Source: Cudoniella acicularis | Lineage: Eukaryota; Ascomycota; Leotiomycetes; Helotiales; Helotiaceae | Direction of reading: 5' to 3' | Length of the DNA: 23,057 bases | NCBI GenBank assembly: GCA_013054445.1 | Contig: JAAMPI010000919.1 | Span: 1-23,057 of the forward strand | Shown: positions 1 to 8,968 of the stretch, piece after piece | Position numbering within the stretch: position 1 is the stretch's first letter | Layout: each line of letters begins with the position of its first letter | Notes under the pieces: model-generated | Told to the model about the DNA's origin: nothing | Databases searched by the model: none | Seen by the model: the letters and a program-made list of their open reading frames with translations, nothing else | Position numbers and translations under genes: made by a program

Positions 1-211
1 CTTTAGAACGCAGATAATGTCCAGCATCGAGACGACAGCGATTCACACCCAGATTCTGCATAGGCTGTGGATTCGATCGCAGGGTTCTGGTCAAGTTTAA
101 AGGTTCCGGGCCTGGCGGAAGACTTCTCACAGCCTCGTTAACGGAGTCACTCCACCAATCTAGAAGCGGGTTCCCGCTACCACTGGTCGAATAATAGGAA
201 GGCCCATCCAT
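1..211 (-). CDS. 5' end of an unrecognised protein gene, cut by the left edge
   Basis: Reading the minus strand from an ATG at 211, the frame stays open for 70 codons to the window edge. The protein begins MDGPSYYSTSGSGNPLLDWW and continues with a proline-rich stretch (LPPGPEPLNL). The ATG is the first after an in-frame TGA about 20 codons upstream, with AGA at -3 to -1, a reasonable fungal start context. I recognise no domain, and there is no signal peptide or membrane segment. It lies tail to head with the P450, 388 bp beyond the P450 stop. A good branch and acceptor (CTAAC then CTCAG, around 260-285) sits just upstream, so an earlier exon is possible and this ATG could be internal. It may be a real exon or a chance open frame. 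Confidence 0.35.
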   Translation of the reverse strand, partial: MDGPSYYSTSGSGNPLLDWWSDSVNEAVRSLPPGPEPLNLTRTLRSNPQPMQNLGVNRCRLDAGHYLRSK

Positions 212-599
212 TCTTCTGGCTACTGAGCTGAAACGTGTACAAAAGAGTAGTGATCTTTTTCATCTGAGATATTTGAGATAAAAGGTTAGGAGAGGCGAGG
301 TGGCGGCTGAGGCATAACACTAAATCCAATACTTTTCACCGCCCACCAAGGGGCTTTCAGCTTAGGTGGAGCAGAATACGAAATGCTCATTGGGCAAGAC
401 TTCTTGGAAAGAGGGGCTGTTTCGCTTTTCAGGCAGCTAGCCCGGTTATAATTGTATGGGGGAAATATCGTGCTATTTATAAAAGTAGCTAAAATCAAAA
501 GTGTACCACTCAGGCTGGCTAAAAGCAGTCGGTGCAAACATGATAAGGTATACCTATAGAACAGCCACGCCTTGCGCATTCAAATCCCAACCTACACAC
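212..599. other. Intergenic stretch between two minus-strand genes
   Basis: This 388-bp stretch separates the P450 stop from the start of the left-edge gene and should hold the P450 terminator and the other gene's promoter. A 97-codon ATG-initiated frame (286-579, minus) has a hydrophobic N-terminal third (HRLLLASLSGTLLILATF), but no family resemblance and no clear promoter. It starts only 21 bp from the P450 stop, so I do not call it as a gene. It could contain an upstream exon of the left-edge gene. Confidence 0.4.
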
Positions 600-2377
600 T
601 CAATCGCTCCGTCTCTTAAACTCAATCTCCGCAAATGGATTCGGGGAAACACCAGCCTCGGTAAAGAAATTCTTTGGTCGCTTATCCGCTCCGCCCTTCA
701 ATTCCACATCTCCTTTCAGTCTGAATTCCCAATTCTTCAAAAGCTCAATCAAGACGATCTTGATCTCGTTGCTGGCAAAGAAACGACCAGGGCACGCGTG
801 GTTCCCGTAGCCGAAGTTGAGTGAGTCTGGAGCCGTCGTGACAAATTGATGCTTATTCTCTTTTCCTTCCATCGCGCGAAGTTTGTAGAAGCGCATACCG
901 TCGAATTCGGAAGGAGGCTTATAATCTGGGCCGTTATATGCTGGGGAGAAAGATTCACTCAAGGGCGAAATTTGAAGAGGATAAGAAGGGAACATAATGT
1001 GCGTTCCTTTTGGTATTGTGTGTCCGGTTGATAGTTTGATTTCCGAATTGGTGATTCGTCTGCCATTTGCTAATGAAATTGGTTAGCTTCAAAGAAGTAA
1101 GTTACAAGCTGAAGTAGCACACACTCAAACTTGGAGGCGATAATCTTTGACTCTCTTTGAGGAAACTGTCGAGCTTTCGAAGTTTTGGGAAACTCGCTTT
1201 CTTCAATTTCATCGATCCATCGCCATTGACGTCGTATCCGTCTTCTGCAAGTACGATTTCGATTTCTTCTCGAAGGGGCTGGATATACTCTCGCCGACTA
1301 ACGAGGTCAAAAATAACGTGCGTTGCAGTCATCGTTGTGGTGTGGATGGCGGCAAAGGACACTTCTTTCATTAGCACAAATATCAATACGCTTAAGACTG
1401 GATGCACTCACCAGCCATTTGATTGCTGGCCAACACAGCTGCACTGGATCGTTCTGACTCTTTCGTATGGCCAATAATCCATGATACGAAAGCCATATGT
1501 TGCTCTTTGTCTTCAGAAACGACAGGTTTCTCTTCCTTCAACTCCTTGAGCAGGTTCTCGAGCAGTGGTGCCAACAACTTCGAGCCCCGTTTCTTATGAG
1601 CATTAACCCTGCGTATTTCTGGCAGGAATTTAGCAATAAAAGGTCGGAGTATGGGATTCCATTTTCGAATAGCCTCTGCCGCTTGAACGGCATCGACAGT
1701 AAAGTCGATCGTTGAATCTAGCCACTCCTCCTGCCTGCTCAGAGGTAAGCCCACAAAAACTCGACCACTCAATAGGGCCACAATTCGTGCAAGTTTTGAA
1801 TATAGCACAATGGAGGTCCATTCCGTGCAAGGACCCATCTCTTTATCCATTGAGTACTTGATTTCGTCTTGTAGCGCGTCCATAACGCTACTGATATGTC
1901 GTGTCAGATCAACGCGCACAGCCGCTATAACTTCAGGCCTTGTGCCTCCAATTCCAGTGTCCTTGTACGAGAACATCTCTTGAACAAATTTGGAGAACGA
2001 CACCTTATTTTCCGGCAGGTTCCTAATTTCATTCATAACATTTGGCGGCAGGACCACGGCAGGTGGTGCAGATGCGACAAGAAAAGGAGTATCGGGATAC
2101 TGTTTGATTTGACAATTAGCTTGATTTTTTCCAGAAATTACCATCGTAGGGCAAGCAGGATGACACAAAGTTTCGAGATTACCTTTGTAGTACCTTCGAG
2201 GAGATCTTGCATCCTCTCTTGAGGGAGACCCCTTCCCACGACGGGTAGATTCAACCGCTGTGGGCGATTGAGGAAATACCGCACGACAGCAGCGACGAAT
2301 AAAAAGCCCACCGCACTGAAAGCCAGAGGGGAGCTCGTGGCAAACGCTTTAACGTGGCTGATGGTCGCGGAAGACAT
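600..2377 (-). CDS. Cytochrome P450 monooxygenase (fungal ent-kaurene-oxidase-like group)
   Basis: Four exons on the minus strand, 2377-2183, 2099-1412, 1364-1125 and 1069-600, join in frame to 530 residues, a normal P450 length. Introns are 83, 47 and 55 bp, with donors GTAATC, GTGAGT and GTGTGT; the 47-bp intron ends in a less usual AAAG acceptor. The start is the ATG in MSSATISHV; the codon that would extend the frame upstream is TTG. Residues about 18-36 form the membrane anchor expected of an ER-bound enzyme. The I-helix reads FAAIHTTTMT (about 298-307), the K-helix ExxR is ESQR (about 364-367), the PERF-type segment is FDGMRFY (430-436), and the heme loop is FGYGNHACPGR with ligand Cys467. 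The AAIHTTT helix and the FRFYKLR-like segment are typical of fungal P450s near ent-kaurene oxidases and other terpene or indole-diterpene oxidases. Substrate is unknown, and no P450 reductase or backbone synthase is nearby. Confidence 0.93.
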
Positions 2378-3640
2378 ATTAGGCAAAGTGACGGCCTTCT
2401 GGAAGTGGTACACTTTCGAAGACAGAAAGGCGTTCAATATCAAAACAAAACACAAAGAGTGAGTGGAAGGGGACAGAAAAGCTGTGGTGGAAATGTAGGT
2501 AGATAACTAAATACGACACTTGTAGCAGATGACTTTTGCCTTGTCATAACAGCGATGAAACCTTCACCGGAAGAGAAATGTTTCCGAGTGCCTCCACTCA
2601 TATCCACGAGGATGATCATATAGCGCCCCACTTCCTCTACGAATCGACAAATGCACGTAACAGACCCAACCTGTCAGGAGCCTGAACCCGGGGGCTTAAG
2701 CGATCAGAAGTCGTCTTCCTAAGTTCGTCCATGATCAACACCAGGCCCTTTGCCAATGGCGGGCAGCTGGGAATGGGGCCGAGAGGCTTCATGCACGCAA
2801 GAGCGAGAGCCTGTCTGTATAGTACATGTAGGGTACAAGGATATTCTCTGGCCTAGACCAATCATGGCAGCCGGTGTACGGCATCACCATATCAGACCCT
2901 CGATTGCCAGTCGGTACTGGCAAAGCCTGGCACCGACGACAGTGATATGATTTAACCATCAATATCAAGGCACCCCAGGGGTTGTTTGCTGGAACTTTGC
3001 AGCCAGGAAGCTAGGAAACCGGGGGACGCGTGCATGATGCATACGAACACGAAAGTTGGGCAGCCCGTCCACTACATGGCCAACGTCGTCAAGCAGCAAA
3101 GGAGAGCGATCTAGCATATTGGGACAATTCTCCGTTGCGCATTCGTTGCACTGCCGAGAAGTGATAGTACAGTACATTAGCTTCCAGGATGATCAACCTT
3201 GGGGGGTGGGAGGGTTAAAGCCTGAAGGGATTGAGAGCATCCCCATTTGCGAGCATTACCTCTGGACTTGTGATGCTCATAGCTCGCAACATGCAACATA
3301 TCTACCGTATCGTACCATTAAGGAGAAATGGCCGATATGCGAATCCGAGATCCGAATGCGGGATCCGAATGCGGGATGCTGCAGCGCCATAGCAGACCGA
3401 ACAAATGAAAATGCTAGAAAAGCGTCGTGTGTGTCTCTGCACACCACTGTGGATGTAGGGAGCCGATCTGAGAAGTTCGAATAAGGTTATGTGTGGCTTG
3501 CACAATTTCCCGCTTTCCCGCACAACTCTCCGGACGGCATTCCCAAGTCCCGAGCCGAGATGCCAGGGGTCACGTGTCGACCCTTGTGACTAAAAGGAGC
3601 AAGCACATCGAGGAAATTAGGAGATATCTCCGAGAGATGA
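2378..3640. other. Intergenic region upstream of the P450
   Basis: This region holds the P450 promoter and 5' leader; the minus strand just before the P450 ATG is CT-rich (TTTCCACC..CCCCTTCCACTC), and no convincing TATA box is visible. No frame in it is both ATG-initiated and protein-like. A plus-strand frame at 3056-3484 starts with TTG and contains HSLHC, faintly like the HxxHC motif of UstYa/DUF3328 proteins, but the rest does not fit. A short tandem duplication lies at 3349-3374. Confidence 0.5.
3349..3374. repeat. Perfect 13-bp tandem duplication
   Basis: The unit GATCCGAATGCGG occurs twice head to tail and the next three bases (GAT) begin a third copy. A related CGAATCCGAGATCC lies immediately before it. 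It could be slippage, or a pair of binding sites in the intergenic region. Confidence 0.8.
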
Positions 3641-4165
3641 CCGTCCTTCTACCTACTTAACTCGTTCGCCCTAGAATCTACTCTTTTCTTATTTCTTATC
3701 TTACAAAAAGCCAACTCAGACTCATACACCGAGCCTAAACACTTCAATATCCAGGCTAATCCAACCTAACCAACTTATAACTTCCAACGTTTTCCTATTT
3801 ACAGTCGTTCAACAACCACTTTTCACAGCATAAAAAACAGTCAGCAAACACTTCCTACTTCGTATTCCCTTTACAATATATTGAGTCAACAAACACAACA
3901 GCAACGTCATCTATTATTAGCATCCTTTCGACCGTTTAACCACCGCTTCACACCCTACTTACCTACTGCCGCGAAAACCGAGTCACGAGCAACACCGAAG
4001 GACAAAAACAGACACAAACCTCAAGATATGCTCATTAATTTGTATTCAGTATGTAGAGTACTCAATTACGCTCATTGCTTACTGCTCATGCTACCCCACC
4101 CCATCCAACCCGCTGTACACCAGGTATGCAAGCCAAAGCCATCCCCAGGTTGCTTTCCTACCTAG
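3640..4165 (+). ncRNA. Possible transcript: ATG-free CA/CT-rich leader followed by a 45-codon ORF
   Basis: From about 3643 to 4026 the plus strand has no ATG, while being rich in CT runs and CAA/ACC words (for example TACTCTTTTCTTATTTCTTA near 3680). Such composition is characteristic of fungal promoters and long 5' leaders. The first ATG, at 4028 in the context AAGATATG, opens a 45-codon frame (start MLINLYSVCRV, a hydrophobic stretch, stop TAG at 4163). A possible donor CAG|GTATGC near 4122 with a TACCTAG acceptor near 4165 could extend it, but no branch site is visible. The unit points into the 3' end of the 620-residue minus-strand gene, so a read-through RNA would be antisense to it. Whether this is a non-coding RNA, a micro-protein gene, or only the downstream region of its neighbour cannot be told from sequence. 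Confidence 0.3.
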
Positions 4166-4283
4166 CAATCATCATCTCCAAACGCCATTACTATGCAACA
4201 CACAAAATCACCGCCCATCCCTTTACTTTATGACCAGCCGCCCCGGCCCGCACACTCCAAATGCAAGAAATCAAAAACACGAA

Positions 4284-6146
4284 TCACTTCTTCTGCTGTT
4301 GCAGCTCATTTTTCCGCTTTCGTTCTGCCTCCATCAATTCGTCCATCATCATGCGTTCGCTCATGCTTCGTGGTGTTCCGGAGAAACTGCCGATGCCGCC
4401 GCTGTTCCTGAAGCTCAAGATATCGCTTTCGTCAATTCCGCTTCGGCCGTCAACACTTCCAACGAACGAATTGATGTTGCCAAGCTTAGCGGCCAATTCA
4501 TGGATGTCAGGGCTGACAATTGGCATGCTGAATGGATGGCCTTTGTATGAACCAACCAGACCACTGGAAGATGAAGGATGTCGGCGAGGAGCTGGTTTAA
4601 GAATTTCACGCGCAGGTGATTGAGAATATTCGCTGAGGCCGGCAGATTGTGGTACTTTTCCAGAGATTGGCGAGGCTGGGGAAACTGTATCCGAATCTTC
4701 TTGGTCCAATTCTGGCCGGTTATTGCGCTCGGTATGCTCGTCAAAGTGAAAGACTTCATCCTGATCCTCCTCGTCAAAACGTAGATCGTCGTCTTCGACT
4801 GGATGCTTGGTACCAAGACTTTCAAGAGCATCCCATGGCATACTGGAGCCTCTTGTTGCTGATGTTGGGGATCGAATATTTTCAAATCTTGTCTCGATTG
4901 GAGATTGAACTGTAGCAGACGACTTCTGACCCCTCATAGATCTTAAAGGTGGCATATCAAGCATATCATCGTCAGATGACGTTTCCGCCTCGTCATCAAC
5001 CACGCTGTCGGGACCAGCACCAGGCATACTTGTAAAGGCATGTTCGCTGTTGTCGCCATTTGTACCATTCTCAGGTGCGTAGTCGCCAATGTTCAGACGT
5101 GACAATCCATTCGTCACAGGTAGGTCTTCACTGGATGACTCTTGAGACAATCTTCCCGATATAGCCACCGAGGCTGAACCATCTGGAGGCGCAGACACCG
5201 TAGTCCACTGCGTACCATCATCAGCTAGCGGGCTTCTAGACAAGGCTCTGAGCGCCTGAGATGACGATACTCTCTTTGGTGGCGGCTCTTCTATATCTTC
5301 GATCTGCTCAGATCCCGCCTCGTCCTCGGAGTCATCGCCAAGTAATTGGATTCCTCCTGGTATATCTTTTCCCATTGACTTTTGTAAAGAACTCGGGGAC
5401 GAAGTTGGTAGAACCTCCTCGCCTGCAACGTGAAAACGAACTCGGCGGGGGCTTTGTTTGGTTGAAGAACTCGATGAGCGTCGAAGGGCACTGCGTCGCG
5501 TAGCACCGTCACTCCAATCCGAATTGACTGACACTTCATCTGTATTTCTCCGTTGTGGGGTAGGGGGTCTGCGAGGCTCGGGCGACGGCACCAATGATCT
5601 CGTATCTGTGCTAGCATCGACTTGCAGAATGTCCATAGCCTTCTCCTTTCCCTTCGTCTCTGGCGGCGGGGTAGGTTTGCGTTCGTAGCTGGATCTGCGC
5701 TGGATGCGATCGTTGCTGTCGAGGAGAGGCAGGTAGCTGGGGGTAAAAAGACCTTGGAATTCCTTCTCCCTCTCGTGAGGACTTCTCGGACTCCCTTCCA
5801 CCTCTTCTTCTCGTCGGGGATGAGTAATTGGGAGGCTCGAACTGGCCAGCCCTGGCGATCTCTGACTCCCAACATCAAGTCCCGAACCGCGATCGCTGGT
5901 GCCTGTGCCTGTCGCGCATGACTCACTGGAGCCTGCGGCGTTGAGATTGAGAGACTTGTATTCCTTCATCGACTCTGTAATTGCCCTTGAAACAGTCTCG
6001 GAGACATCTGTCGGAACATTGCGCAGCAGCTCTTCCGCGTATTTGGTAAACTCAGCGGCCATGTCTCGCCGGTACTGCCAGACCTTGTGATCGAGTTCAC
6101 CAAGCTTCCCCTGCAGCTCGATCACGAGCTTGCTGGCCTCGTCCAT
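4284..6146 (-). CDS. Conserved-looking, mostly disordered protein with an RVRF (PP1-docking-like) motif
   Basis: A single uninterrupted frame of 620 residues. The start is the ATG in MDEASKLVIELQ; the only upstream in-frame initiator is GTG, 13 codons earlier. Residues 1-65 are predicted helical or coiled-coil (LQGKLGELDHKVWQYRRDMA). The middle is low-complexity and rich in Ser, Pro, Glu and Asp, with many SP/TP sites suggesting heavy phosphorylation. At about 234-247 lies RRVRFHVAGEEVLP; RVRF matches the RVxF docking motif for protein phosphatase 1. Acidic patches (DDDMLDMPP, EEDQDEVFHFDEH) follow. The last 25 residues form another charged helix (RMMMDELMEAERKRKNELQ). It resembles an uncharacterised ascomycete family; I cannot name it. 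A scaffold or phosphatase-regulating role is inference. Its upstream region is 6147-6680. Confidence 0.85.
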   Translation of the reverse strand: MDEASKLVIELQGKLGELDHKVWQYRRDMAAEFTKYAEELLRNVPTDVSETVSRAITESMKEYKSLNLNAAGSSESCATGTGTSDRGSGLDVGSQRSPGLASSSLPITHPRREEEVEGSPRSPHEREKEFQGLFTPSYLPLLDSNDRIQRRSSYERKPTPPPETKGKEKAMDILQVDASTDTRSLVPSPEPRRPPTPQRRNTDEVSVNSDWSDGATRRSALRRSSSSSTKQSPRRVRFHVAGEEVLPTSSPSSLQKSMGKDIPGGIQLLGDDSEDEAGSEQIEDIEEPPPKRVSSSQALRALSRSPLADDGTQWTTVSAPPDGSASVAISGRLSQESSSEDLPVTNGLSRLNIGDYAPENGTNGDNSEHAFTSMPGAGPDSVVDDEAETSSDDDMLDMPPLRSMRGQKSSATVQSPIETRFENIRSPTSATRGSSMPWDALESLGTKHPVEDDDLRFDEEDQDEVFHFDEHTERNNRPELDQEDSDTVSPASPISGKVPQSAGLSEYSQSPAREILKPAPRRHPSSSSGLVGSYKGHPFSMPIVSPDIHELAAKLGNINSFVGSVDGRSGIDESDILSFRNSGGIGSFSGTPRSMSERMMMDELMEAERKRKNELQQQKK

Positions 6147-6682
6147 GGTGTCGCAGGGTACGCGGTGTTGTGCCTGGGGGTGCACAGGAGAGCGGTGGTC
6201 AATAAAGAAGCATACCGAGACCGAAACAGCAAAACGAATGGAGTGGTGCTGGTGTTTTGGGGAGAAGATGTCTTCTTCACTTTAGGTTCTCGAAGACCGA
6301 AGACCGCTAGTACCCGTCGTGGTTTTACGCGAGCCCCAGTTATTTTGCAGCAGAAGAAACTATTACCGCCTATTGCGCGTCAATGTCGTCTTCTTTGTCC
6401 TTTGCGCTGGATGTGAAGACCGCACAGGTAGAGATGTGCTCAGCAGCATATGAATGCCATTGTTCGCTGCCATTGCCATTGATAAGCTGTTGTGTCACGA
6501 ACGACTCCAGTCACGCATCACACTCCTCCGTCATGCTGTTGCACAGGCGTGGAGCTGCATACCCGAAACCGGCCTCCAGCTATGCCCCTGTTGATTCAGG
6601 GTTAACATTTATCCGGGGTCACATTTTGTCAAGGTAGCATCTGACACTTTCACTTCACATGATCACATTAAATCTTATTTAG
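6147..6682. other. Upstream region of the 620-residue gene
   Basis: No gene is seen here. The stretch next to 6147 is the likely promoter and 5' leader of the minus-strand gene. Plus-strand frames (6087-6416, 6383-6637) have no family resemblance and are treated as chance. Confidence 0.45.
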
Positions 6683-6770
6683 GTACTACCCTCCCCCCAG
6701 TTTAGTTATTAGTTCCATCACCAGATTTTGCTGGCCTCACCTGACAACTAAACCGGGGGGAGGGTAGTAC
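6683..6770. repeat. Near-perfect 25-bp inverted repeat with 38-nt loop
   Basis: Arm 1 is 6683-6707 and arm 2 is 6746-6770; they are reverse complements with a single mismatch (A in CCCAG against G in the other arm). Each arm contains GTACTACCCTCCCCCC or its complement. The loop includes its own small palindrome CCAGATTTTGCTGG. No clear target-site duplication flanks it. It could be a small MITE-like element, a hairpin RNA precursor, or a structure at the 3' end of the interrupted frame that overlaps it. Confidence 0.85.
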
Positions 6771-7400
6771 AGTATGTGGAAAGCGGCGAAATAAAACGAC
6801 TGCATTACAATAGGATTTCCCATCCACAACTACTCTCTCCTTTCTAATGAGCATTGCTGAAGAAAGTACTTTTGTAGCCTGGCCTGACCTGTCACGATAA
6901 CCCCCCTTTTCTTTTTGTAGTCCCCTCACCAGAGTCATCCGGCTCTGTGTTGGCATCACCAACATACTATTTTTCTGGGTGGCACCAGTCTCCCAGACAT
7001 AATTGGTGTTTCGACAGGCAGATTCTAGCAGCATGTAGCTATCTAAGTTGAGGGCTGTTCCTTCAACGCCAATAAAAAGGTCAGACTCGTACTCACTTGC
7101 GAGTGCCTCGCACATTGGGAAGCTGTAAAATAATTCGCCTCCCCGTGTAGTCACGTCCTCAATTCCGAGGCCCCCTATCACAACGAATATGTCAGTCAAC
7201 TTGTTTATCAAGATAGAATGCTGTTGGCCAAACACTAGGCATTCACCTAAATAATCGACGAGGTGGGTTTACTCGTGAACAAACTTTACCGATATAGTTT
7301 CTATTAGCCGCTTTATTTCACAGAAAACCTCTTTAGAAGCAGGAAATACGCATAAAAGTGTGCGCTTGCCAACGAAGTGGGCTATCATGAACATCAACAT
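6702..7400 (-). pseudogene. Interrupted reading frame of unknown family
   Basis: From an ATG at 7400 the minus strand codes 43 residues (MLMFMIAHFVGKRTLL, then CVFPASKEVFCEIKRL), meets TAA at 7271-7269, and continues in the same frame for another 188 codons, including DIFVVIGGLGIEDVTTRGGE and DLFIGVEGTALNLDSYMLL. The composition on both sides of the stop is protein-like. Candidate splice pairs around the stop (GTAAAG donor at 7291, TTTAG acceptor near 7249) would shift the frame, so splicing does not easily rescue it. The 3' part runs into the hairpin and is probably not native coding sequence. I do not recognise the family. A decayed gene is the simplest reading, but a chance open frame is possible. 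Confidence 0.3.
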
Positions 7401-8917
7401 AGTTTTCTCTGCTATGATAAGAATTGAGTTGTACAACCGCCAAGAACCACATTACTTCTTGAAAAGTTGAATGGTTTACGAAAGTTTCCGGTGCCTGGAT
7501 CCGGGCCACTTTAATAAATTAACACTATGGTCATTAGTTTCGAAGGTTGTATCATTATAGGTTGAGAGTTGGCCGCCAACGAGCTCAATCGCCAAATGAT
7601 GCTGGAAAGTGACATTTGAAATGAAGCATATCTGCAGTGAGTATTTAGCACTGTTGAAAAAAAAAAAAAACTCCTTTCTTTCCAATAGACACTAAGTAAG
7701 ATTGCGAGAATATCTCCCGTCACGTGAATATAGCCAATGACTTGAGAGGATCAACTGCGTTATGGTCTTAATAAAAATTTGGTGGGAGCGCTTTGCGCTT
7801 GACTGCCTTCGCCTTTGGGGCCCTAGCTCTCTGGCGCTTTCTCTAGAAGCAGAACTGTAGTGGAAGCAGGTTCCCCTAAGTGCATGTGCACTGTCACGTT
7901 TTATATCACGCGAGCAAGCCCGCAAGCAAGAGGAAAAAGGTGGTTGTTGAAGGTTGTGGTGGGTCGCAGGACACTTTCTCCCAAGCAAACTTGAGGCGAA
8001 GGCATATTTGATCACTACATGCCTTAAAATGAACCAATCTGTTGAACATTTGTCAAGAAAGATTTGAGCCTTTTCCAGGTTAAACTCCTGGTTAAAAATG
8101 GAAATCATTCTTAACTGATGCAAAGAAGATTAAACGCAAACAATCCACTCTCTAAGGGTAACTTCTTCACTTGAAGTTGGCCCATTAAGCTGATCCTCGA
8201 AAGTGCTCGTCGTGACCAAAGGGCTCTCCCATAAAGGCTTCTATTGTTAAATTACTTGATATGGGTTTTGTCACCTCGGCATTGCACAAAAATCGAGTCC
8301 CTCCATCGATATAACAAAAATACCTCATCAGCGGGCCAGCTCTGTATCTTTTGAGAGGGTTTTTTGTCGCGTGACATCAATTCTAGGCTCAATTCAGACT
8401 GGAAAACAAGCTGGTGTCTAGAGTGCGATCAAGTTTCAAACAGACTTTATTAGGGTCCGTAATTATACAAAAGCCTAGATTGTTAGTAGTGACACATCGC
8501 CTGAAGAGGACAATTTACTGCCGATTTCCAGTATGCGGCATCACCGCCTGAACATTAATTGGTAATTAAGCTTCGAGTCTTTGGACCAAACCTCGACTTT
8601 TCGAGTCAAACGAGAACGTTTACGGCGTTCGCAACTGAAGAATGACGACCCGAAAACTCCGCAGTCCTCGTCCTGTGGAGTGACGCGCACTTGAGAAGCT
8701 CTAAAAGAAGGAGAATGCCATTAGTGAAGAGGTTGGGTTCCAAGGTTCAGAATGACGTTCAGTCTGGTGAAGCGTAGCGAGTGCTAAGTCATCACACAAG
8801 ACCTCTAGACATACCTACGTATACTGGAAACCTCGACTCGTCGAATCTTTTCACAAAAAAACCCCATCAGGTATGCCCATGCAACGAGATCAACTTCAGT
8901 AAGGCCGAATATTTTTC
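7401..8917. other. AT-rich intergenic region before the F-box gene
   Basis: No supportable gene is present. It contains a run of 14 A (7657-7670) and, near the 3' end, repeated CTCGA/CGAGTC motifs. The minus-strand frame at 7692-8123 starts with TTG and resembles nothing. A 13-bp shared word at 8588 and 8828 is listed separately. Confidence 0.45.
8572..8850. promoter_or_regulatory. Repeated CTCGA/CGAGTC palindromic motif upstream of the F-box gene
   Basis: AAACCTCGACTTTTCGAGTC (from 8588) and AAACCTCGACTCGTCGAATC (from 8828) share AAACCTCGACT and the same dyad layout (GACT, spacer, AGTC/AATC). A half copy TTCGAGTC is at 8572. They lie 120-400 bp before the F-box start codon. The spacing and dyad form suit a transcription-factor site, but the factor is unknown. 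Confidence 0.35.
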
Positions 8918-8926
8918 TATATAAAG
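8918..8926 (+). promoter_or_regulatory. TATA box of the F-box gene
   Basis: TATATAAAG lies 43 bp before the ATG, followed by a CT-rich initiator (CAATTCTTCTCTCTC) at about 8942-8956. The 5' leader would therefore be very short. Confidence 0.65.
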
Positions 8927-8968
8927 TGTCCCATATCTGGTCCAATTCTTCTCTCTCGGCCCGCCGCG

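Noticed and set aside
286..579. 97-codon ATG-started minus-strand frame with a hydrophobic N-terminus
   Set aside because: It begins 21 bp from the P450 stop, shows no domain, and could be untranslated sequence or part of an upstream exon of the left-edge gene.
3056..3484. 142-codon plus-strand frame containing HSLHC, reminiscent of the UstYa/DUF3328 HxxHC motif
   Set aside because: It starts with TTG, lacks the membrane segment and the second motif of that family, and the following residues do not fit; the likeness is only a few residues.
5291..5926. 211-codon minus-strand frame inside the 620-residue gene
   Set aside because: It is a shadow frame; the long uninterrupted overlapping frame with the RVRF motif and helical ends is the better gene.
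7657..7670. Run of 14 A as a possible retroposon tail
   Set aside because: No flanking target duplication or upstream element body is visible.
7692..8123. 143-codon minus-strand frame
   Set aside because: It starts with TTG, has no recognisable domain, and lies in AT-rich intergenic DNA.
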